Source of the DNA: Angiostrongylus vasorum
Taxonomy: Eukaryota; Nematoda; Chromadorea; Rhabditida; Metastrongylidae
DNA: 64,000 bases
Direction of reading: 5' to 3'
Assembly: GCA_018806985.1 (NCBI GenBank)
Contig: JADANN010000468.1
Coordinates: 3,952,072 to 4,016,071 of the forward strand
How positions within the stretch are numbered: position 1 is the first letter of the stretch; each line of letters starts with the position of its first letter. Of the stretch, positions 56,796 to 64,000 are shown one piece after another. The notes below the pieces were generated by a model, which did not search any database, was not told the DNA's origin, and was given only the letters and a program-made list of their open reading frames with translations. The position numbers and the translations under genes were made by a program.

Positions 56796-57014
56796 CGATA
56801 TTTTCTTTGAGTTTTAGTTGCCTTAGTTTTAGTTGAGTTTTGAGTTTGAGTTGGGTGACGAAGAATGTTTACATACGGAGTACTGATGTGGTGGCTTCCC
56901 GGAGCTTCCATGACTACTTCTACGTCAGTTGAATCAAAACAACTCTTTAAAATGATGAAATTGAGACAGAGAAGTCTCTTGCACTCTCGTCATAATACAT
57001 TGATTCTGCTCTAG

Positions 57015-57420
57015 TGTTACTTCCTTGCGCGGTCACTTATTTTGCAACCGCCTCCATGATTGTTTGTGCAGCTCAGAAAACTGCATGGTCTGTCCTAATG
57101 GAAGAGACCGGGATTGTATGAGTTCTGGTACAATATGCTTGATCTCGTGTAAAGGATGGGGTGAGGAATATGCTGGGTAAACGGGTAGAAGTAGCTTTGT
57201 GTCCGTATAAAAAAACATCTACATGGGGAAGTTGGAACTCGTCAAAGCACTTCTCTTGGTACACATAGGGCACGAAAGCACAATGACGATGATTTTGAAG
57301 TGACTGTGCGGATCCTAGCGCAGGAATCGAAAGCGTCAACGCGCAGAACTCTCTAGGCGTTTTGGATAAAAAAACCTTTATGAATATGTTTAGTCCTGGG
57401 GGTCTCAAACATTCTAATTA
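57015..57420 (+). pseudogene. Penelope-like element, GIY-YIG region, second copy
   Basis: The plus frame gives CLCSSENCMVCPNGRDRDCM and SSGTICLISCKGWGEEYAG, collinear with NCIICPDGTDGDYMSSG and LMSCKACGDVYVG of 26939-27430. Stops and shifts follow. GWGEEYAG replaces CGDVYVG, so it is inactive. Confidence 0.6.
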
Positions 57421-57867
57421 TCCGAAAAAAAGCGCAAGCGTACTCCCACATTTGTTAATACTTTACTAACATACTAATAATAGTGAAAACGCCGAATGTC
57501 ACACAATAAGGTTCTCGACAATAAAATACAAAGAAATGGATGCATTATTTACCATGTCTTTCAGATCCACACGTTTAAAAAGTCTGCTGTCATGAAACAA
57601 ATGACCAGACGACTCTCTAACAAGTCGCGTGACCAGTGCCGCACAGTGCATTGAAGTGCCATAAAATGCACATATGGTCCTTGGTTCGACCCCACATCCA
57701 AGTCTAACCTAGTCCTCGATATCTGTACAGTTTTAGCAGATTGCCACCAAAGTGATCTGATCAAAGCTTCTTTGATTCCGTAGGCTCTCAGCAATCACTG
57801 TATATACTAACCAAGACACGATGCTAATAATGGAGTTAAATGTGTGCCGGAATCCAAGCAATATACT

Positions 57868-58235
57868 TGTTACTTGAAGGTCCCGTCCTCACTTGTTGTG
57901 CGGCCCCTAGCATAATCACCATTTTTCGGAGATTTGCTGGTTAAGCCATTATGGTTCCCTGGAATGCCCGAGGTCAGCCTGGCCAAAGTCTGTCCCAGGT
58001 TTTCACCACCACGGGCAGTCCCAGCCCTAGTGGATCAGAGGGAGATTTGCCAACATGCAACTTTCGTACCAGAACGATGGCGGATCCTGGTATTGGTTTA
58101 CTCTTAGCTAGACTTCCTGATGGAAACCCCGAACTCCTTCTCAGGAATCCCCCCGCTGTACATCGCAGTTCGACACCCAGGAACACCTCCCAGCCACGAT
58201 GAGGTGGTAAACCGTTGGGATGATCCAAGTAATAT
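57868..58235 (-). mobile_element. SINE4 copy, nearly full length
   Basis: The plus strand shows TACTTGAAGGTCCCGTCCTC, CACCATTTTTCGGAGATTTG, AGTGGATCAGAGGGAGATTT and CTCCCAGCCACGATGAGGTG. It ends GGTAAACCGTTGGGATGATC. The 84-codon frames on both strands recur in other copies and are not genes. Confidence 0.78.
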
Positions 58236-59210
58236 ATTAACGCTAAACGTTTAATTCTTCATTGTTAAACCAATCTTAAGAAGTAACCCATGTATTAAAA
58301 ATGTGCAGTTTAACAGCCTAGAACACACCGTTGTAATGTCTACTCCGTCCATGGGGCTCGCCAACATGCGAATCCACATTAGGAACCTGAGTTGAGCATA
58401 CTATGTTCAATATAATCGAACTTCAAGAACCGAAAACTTGCATCAATTAAAAGACAGAATTGATAATCAACTAAACTCTATGTGTAGACAAGGCGGACTG
58501 ATCTTGAACTACACCTCTCAACAGATAGAGTTCGCTGGTTCGATAGATAGAATGTTTTAAACCTTATTTTTAGAGTTATGATTGAAAGCAGAACGAGGAA
58601 TAACAACAACGTTCGCGAAGTAACAAAACAGACAAAAACAAAACGGCAAAAGTAATCACAGGCTCCGGCACATCACCACGTTAAAGCGAATGAATTCAAT
58701 TGAGTAATAAACGAGCATAGCACAACGAAAGTAACAACCGAACCCCTATGTATTGCATTCTTTCGCATTTTCTCAATGGAAGGTTTTGCTTGCAGTAAAG
58801 GTGGATGAATTTCACAATCCGGAAAACTTGTACAAGTACAAGTATGCCTTAGGCCCAATAAACAACTAAGCAAAGTAAAACAAAGTACGGTGCCGACTTT
58901 GCTCTTAAAACGACAGAGCTCAAGTTGGGACTATATAATGACCAGAAATGAGGAAAGAGGGCATGCGTTTCATCAATATTTAAGCTATAAAATAATCTTC
59001 AAAAAGAGGAGACATGCGTGAAACAAGCTTCTATGACACTAGTAATAAGGAAACTCGACAGATACCTCCGGTAAAAAGTAGCAACTCGCCAACAAATGCA
59101 TATAGTTGTACAAAAAAAAGAATGTATAAAAATACCCAGAAGAGACCAAATTTCGGAAAAAACACGGGGAAAAACTAAACAAGATCTCACTATAGTAATA
59201 CCATGAAGCA
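58236..59210. other. region 3' of the MROH1-like gene, no gene seen
   Basis: Immediately downstream of the minus-strand stop codon. No canonical AATAAA was located with certainty on the minus strand. No exons or repeats recognised. Confidence 0.4.
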
Positions 59211-62200
59211 TCACGAGAAGTCATGGAGATTCCCAATAGCTTTCACTGCTGCGATACGCACATTCACATCTTCCGGATCTTTTAGAAGCAACACGAGGCC
59301 TAATAAATCAAAGATCTATACGGCTAGGTTCATTTAATATTACAAAGAAAAAAGATGGGTAAGGGTCGAAAACTCCAAAATGTAGATCCAAAACTTACTG
59401 GAAAAAACAAGATCCTTGCTGATAGTGGCGCGTAATTGCGGAGTAAGCACACCCAAAATATTACCAGTTAAAAGAGCGGCGTTTGCCCGCATCCGTGCAT
59501 TCGAACATTTGAAGTAGTTGCTGCATGTTAACGTGTACTGATTCACTCGATCAGGAAATGACAATGCCTGGAAAAAATTAAGTCATCTCTCAAATATTCC
59601 CAAACATGGTGGCTCGTTTTCTCCGAATAGATTTGGCGGAATTGGTTATGGAGTACTGCTCATACAGGACTAGTACTTGTGAAGGAGTTAAGGAGAAAGA
59701 AGACGAATTCACAACGAGTTTGTGAGAGTACATGAAGTCGTTTCCACGAACAGCTTGGAGTCAAGTAATACATATAAGATTAGACTAATTCGGTCATTTT
59801 TATACTGAAAACGTGGAATGCCCGCTGAAAGTTTCTAAACGAAGACTCGACTTAAGTGAATGTTGAAGAGCAACACAGAAGTGCTATTAGGCAAACTAAC
59901 GGTCACATAAGCATAAGTGAGGTAATAAAATACGTAATTCAATTAGAGGATTACGACAGAGCAATCACTACAGAAACAGCTATAAAACAAAGAAGACTGC
60001 CGTTCCAACATAGTGAAAATGGTGCATTTCGATTTCACCGTCAAGAAAAGGGACCACTCCAAAGAAAGAACTGTAAGAAATCCGCAGTACTACGGAGCAC
60101 AAACTTTAGATGCGAAGTAAGGTCAGGAAAAAAGTTGCTAAGATTTCCGCTGACACTGCCATCATGTAGATCACCATTCATATAAAGGTCTGAGGTATTC
60201 ATCGTAATTGGGATGCTCGGCCGTGAATATATGGACTATGAAACGATAATAAAATGAAGGCTTAACAATAATTTCTTAAAAGTACCCCCATTCTTTTTCT
60301 TATCTTCTCGCCATGGAATTGATGAATTCCAAGCTCGAGAACTCACTGTAATCTACTAACCAGAACACCCGCTACATCTCGCTGTACCACTGCATAAACC
60401 TCTGGCAGTCTCCCAAGGTTAATTTCTCGTTCCACGATCGACGAAAACGTCCCCACGGCAAATAATGGATGCACTTGGTTCAACGTTGTACTGCATGCCT
60501 AAATGTATTAAATTTATCGGAACAAATTTACTGGTCCTTCATTACATATTGCAGTATTACTTGATACTTGATTAAACGAGCCGTCCTCACTAGTGCGGAC
60601 GTCAGCATAAACACCAGTTTTCGAAGATTTGCTGGCTAAGCCATTGTAGTTCCCTGGAATCCCGATGTCAACCTGGCCCAAATCTGCCCCAGGTCTTCAC
60701 CACCAGAGGTAGTCGCAGCCCTATTGGATCAGAGGGAGATTTGCCACCATGCGACTTTGATACCATGACGGTGATGGATCCTTGTATTGGTTTACTCTTA
60801 GATAGGCTCCCTGATGGAGAAGCCTCATCATGGCTAGGTGTTCCTGGGTGTCGGATAGCGATGTACAGCGGGAATTGTTTCCATTTCCATTACAATATTA
60901 GACAAATTCAACAAACCTTTCTGACATCTTCATTCTCGTCATTTAAGTGTAGCAATATTGCAATAATGTTTGCGTGAAGATGAGCCATGAATTCATCATT
61001 CTCGTTGCCCACACGGGAAGCTAACTCACCAAAAAGTTTGAATGAGGCAGCACGTAACGCTGCATACTCCTGAAAAAAACGTCGAGAATCCCTAATCCGC
61101 CGAGTAAATAAAGATCGGCTGATAATCCCTCAAAATTTCGATCAGGTGACAGCTCTAAGAACAGGTTTTACTAGTTATTAACCATTCCCACAGATCCCCC
61201 TCTCCTCAAAAATCGCGGACTACAAACGACATTATGACTCGCTGATACCCACGTGGATCCAGGCGATGGACCTATGTCTGCTGTGCAGATTTGGCACATA
61301 CCTTCTGTGCTTACGAAGACGACCCATGTATACTTGCGTGGGAGTGTCCTTCTTTATTCGGATTATATTTTACGAGTGAATTCGCCCAAAAGCCTGCAAT
61401 CAAGTGACAGGGGAACTATGTGGGAAGCAGTTAGGAGTCGCCTCTACCAAATAGCTTCTCCGTCTATTCTAGGAGAGACTGGCAAGCTCCCCGTGAATAA
61501 ACACAGCCAACAGGTTCAGAGCTCACCAAGCTTTATGTGAACATCAAAAAACTCAACAAAGTAAAAATAAACGAGCTTCAATCCCCTGAACTTGAAAGAG
61601 CTCCTTATACGGCAGCACTGGTTCAGAAGAGTATGGAGAGGCTGCTAAAATCTCAGGATTCTTCTAGTCTGCCTAAATCTCGATGGGCTAAAGCGTAAAC
61701 GTTATTGGACCAGCTGAGACGAGTAGACGCTGTCCATTCAACGCCGTCTATGACACCCGAGAACCGTTCTTTGGAACATGGGACATAGAGGAGTTAGCGG
61801 CATCCGCCTTCTTGTCAACGCCAGTTTGGCCATGAACATCGATTCATTCGAATAACTAACGACCCTAATAGGACGTTTACGGTTGAAGAAATGTGGAGCA
61901 ATACTAGCTCTGACAAATTTCGTCGTATACGCACCGACATCAACCTATGACGAAGACGACGTGGAAGTGTTCTATATAGAATACATATGGAGTTACAAGA
62001 CCAAGATGATTGCACTCCGACGCCCAGGCGGAAGAGTTAAAGCTTCCAGAAAGACAATGGAGAAAAATCAATAGCTATTACCTCTCAGGAAATCCGACGT
62101 GCTATTTAGGCGGTGAAAAATCGAATAACATCAGGTCCGGACAGAGACAGATTTGAACACCTGAAAAACCTTCCTCCAGGCCTCATATACACACCGGCTC

Positions 62201-63951
62201 CTATCCTCAGAAATTAGCTGTCACAAACCAAGGTATGTATTCCATGGAAGACCAGCAAGACTGCGTTATTGTTCAAGAATGGTGACCTCCACGATATCGG
62301 CAACTGTGGTCCAGAATTGCTTGCTATCTATCGCCTACAAACTTTTAACTCCAGCCATCTAAAAACGGACTGACAGAACACAGAACGAAGGAGAGCTATG
62401 TGAGCAAGTAGGGTTTGGAGAAGGATTTAGTACGATGGACCACGTCCAGGCAATAAAAAGACTTATTGAAGGATCATGATAGTACAATGGAGCGCTCCAT
62501 CTCGCTTTCATCGATCTAAAGAAAAACTTTTGACTCACTTGATATAGAAGTAGTCATGGAAGCCCTGGACACCCAGGCAGTCCCTACCCAGTATATAGAG
62601 TTTCTTCGTTAGCTGGATAAAAATGTCACAGCCAAAATATTACCATTCTAAAGCGAAGTCAACATCGACGATAGGCAAGGGAAATCATCGCTCTAAAATT
62701 ATTTATCCCCACCTCCGAGAACGTCGTGCGAACACTGGAATAGGGCAAAATGGGAGTGAAAATCGATGGTAGGCAATTATACCATCTTCGCTTTGCTGAT
62801 GACATCGTTCCAACAACATTAAGCATTAGCTAGGCAGAAGAATGTTTGACGATTTTGATAACGCTAGTGGAAAGATTAGTTTTCGTCTTACTCGCATAGA
62901 AACGATTTCCATGAAGAACGGATTGATTTCGTACGCATCACTCACGCTAAACAGAATGAATACCTCCGAATGCTCCAGCTACATCTGGCTATATAGCTCG
63001 TTAAGTCAACACGATGAACAACATAGCTCCAGAGTCGAGCAGAAGGAGCTTGTGGAGCTTTCAAGAGCACCGAGGATGAAGTGAGGGAAAAACAAGGAAC
63101 ACCCGACTTCGTGCCCCCCCCCCTTTTCAACTCCATGATTCTTCCTGCTATAACGTATGCGTCAGAAACCTGGTCGCTACGTAGGCAGGATGGAAGATCA
63201 TTCAGCGCTGTGGAACGCCCAGTCTAAAGGACGACAATGGAAGTATCCTGTATCACGCAAACGCGAGAGCAGATGCGAAGATCTCTTCTACACCAACGAT
63301 CAAAAAATCAAAGACGCTGTTCTGTGTGCCAAACTGTCTATGTTAACGTGGGTTCATTAAACACCCTAGAGATGAATAAATGCATACTCAATCTAAGCGA
63401 TGACTTACTTATCTAAGGGTGGGGCAAATCGAGGTATCCAGTCAGTGTTTTCATCCTTCCAGACCGATTTGTTGTGAAATTGAAGAAACCAAAGGAATAG
63501 TGGGATTGGTTTGCGCCGAACGTGCGGTGAAAGCAACGACCTTGCATGTATTGCATAGCAGTTTTAAGCAGTGCACTATTCTCGTTCCCAACGAAAAGTG
63601 GTAGATCTTTCAGTTAAGAATAGTGGCCATACCTTTTCGAAACAAGGCCGAATCTTGAGAAGGACTTGACGGAGTATGCCAAGTAACTGCGAGTCCTTAG
63701 TTTGTGATACCAGTTTATTAAGAGCAATGATCGACTCCATTGCTACCTGAAAAGCAAAATCAGTTCTAGCCAATGTTGAGCACAAATGTGGTTCTCACAG
63801 TAGAAAGAAATTTAGAAACACCAACAGCATCATTCTTATCTCCAATGTCATCAAGACCTCCCATAGCAGCCTCGACAGCCATACTTGCAAACCTGTCACT
63901 AATAGCCTCAGATGAACATTCCGACAACTCGCCCAGGCCACGAACACACAG
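59211..63951 (-). CDS. MROH1: MROH1/HPO-27-like HEAT-repeat protein, C-terminal 271 residues (gene open at window edge)
   Basis: Six exons, 5' to 3' on the minus strand: 63951-63799, 63746-63633, 61069-60917, 60498-60361, 59567-59399, 59299-59211 (stop TGA). Lengths 153, 114, 153, 138, 169 and 89 join in phase into 816 bases without a stop. Key peptides are LCVRGLGELSECSSEAISDR, VAMESIIALNKLVSQTKDSQ, EYAALRAASFKLFGELASRV, ALSFPDRVNQYTLTCSNYFK and LVLLLKDPEDVNVRIAAVKA. These are paired helices of HEAT type in the order of the MROH1 C-terminus (IRPCFEK joined to the LRAASFKLFG block, then SNYFK, then LLKDP). Nearly all introns end in TTTCAG/TTTAG-like acceptors. The C. elegans homologue HPO-27 is known as a lysosome fission factor; the same role is inferred here. 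Introns carry SINE4, RTE-a copy B and a SINE1. The N-terminal part lies beyond 64000. Confidence 0.88.
60545..60875 (-). mobile_element. SINE4 copy with 5' inversion, in MROH1 intron
   Basis: 60545-60822 is minus-oriented SINE4 (TACTTGATACTTGATTAAAC, GGATCAGAGGGAGATTTGCC, TTGGTTTACTCTTAGATAGG). Then 60823-60875 switches to plus-oriented 5' sequence (CCTCATCATGGCTAGGTGTT, ATGTACAGCGGGAAT). A 5' inversion of this kind is the mark of twin-primed LINE-type insertion. It lies between exons 3 and 4 of the MROH1-like gene. Confidence 0.75.
61206..63356 (+). mobile_element. RTE-a LINE with internal deletion (copy B), in MROH1 intron
   Basis: The 5' leader (GTGGATCCAGGCGATGG, AAGCCTGCAATCAAGTGACA, AGGAGAGACTGGCAAGC) aligns with 16270-16530. 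The EN remnant includes FVVYAPTSTYDEDDVEVFY. It passes directly into SYKTKMIALRRPGGRVKASR, omitting about 700 bases found in copy A. The RT remnant has LRFADDIV-like sequence near 62789 and SYASLTLNRMNTSECSSYIW. It ends near 63356 with KIKDAVLCAKLS. Antisense to the host gene. Confidence 0.85.
63375..63590 (-). mobile_element. SINE1 copy, strongly diverged, in MROH1 intron
   Basis: GATGAATAAATGCATACTCA at the left, TCATCCTTCCAGACCGATTT at the central region, ATTGGTTTGCGCCGAACGTG, and GTATTGCATAGCAGTTTTAA near the head. It ends about 40 bases from exon 2 of the MROH1-like gene. Confidence 0.5.
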
Positions 63952-64000
63952 CTTAAACAAAATTAAGCTGTAGATTATCAATATTTCATTTTAATTGTTC

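Noticed and set aside
59856..60185. A 109-codon plus-strand ORF inside the MROH1-like gene
   Set aside because: Intronic, low-complexity basic composition, no motif; most likely chance.

Overview
The window looks like nuclear DNA of a nematode, most likely a strongylid (hookworm-type) parasite. This is inferred from the split host genes with short exons and T-rich acceptor sites, the many decayed RTE-type LINEs, and several tRNA-derived SINE families. No bacterial operons, rRNA, true tRNA genes or CRISPR arrays were seen. Most of the window is transposable-element remnant and unrecognised AT-rich sequence.

Host genes. The best-supported gene is at the right end on the minus strand (59211-63951, open at its 5' side). 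Six exons with matching phases give the last 271 residues of an MROH1/HPO-27-type HEAT-repeat protein. Its introns hold an RTE copy, a rearranged SINE4 and a degenerate SINE1. A second minus-strand locus at about 10.2-20.7 kb has a terminal exon with a poly(A) signal (20390-20686), followed downstream by at least six exon candidates of one or more unidentified genes. Two isolated exon-like pieces lie at 37772-38025 (+) and 46890-47070 (-, SET-domain-like).

Mobile elements. Two RTE LINE subfamilies are present. RTE-a has copies at 16.1-19.5, 40, 43.9-46.7, 50.4, 53.2, 55.8 and 61.2-63.4 kb. RTE-b has copies at 0.9-3.7, 23.95-24.4 and 41.9-43.6 kb. Every copy is broken by stops or frameshifts. 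Fragments of Penelope-like (GIY-YIG), mariner/Tc1 and possibly CR1/L2-type elements occur between them. Four short families, named here SINE1 to SINE4, account for most of the small repeats. SINE1 and SINE3 have different tRNA-like heads but share a central hairpin motif. SINE2 often occurs as head-to-head or foldback pairs, two of which are flanked by 11-12 bp target-site duplications. SINE4 has a short (CAAGTA)-like tail, a 5'-truncated copy with a 14 bp duplication, and one copy with a 5' inversion.

Layout: 0-3.8 kb SINEs, an AT microsatellite and RTE-b; 3.8-5.8 kb a long repeat with a second, interrupted copy at 48.5-52.6 kb; 6-10 kb AT-rich DNA, SINE1 copies and a foldback element carrying a zinc-finger fossil; 10-20.7 kb the minus-strand gene locus with RTE-a in an intron; 20.7-46.8 kb almost entirely repeats; 46.8-58.3 kb repeats and a few exon-like pieces; 59.2-64 kb the MROH1-like gene. 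I found no coherent new multi-gene system. The most interesting signals concern the structure and insertion mode of the SINE families.
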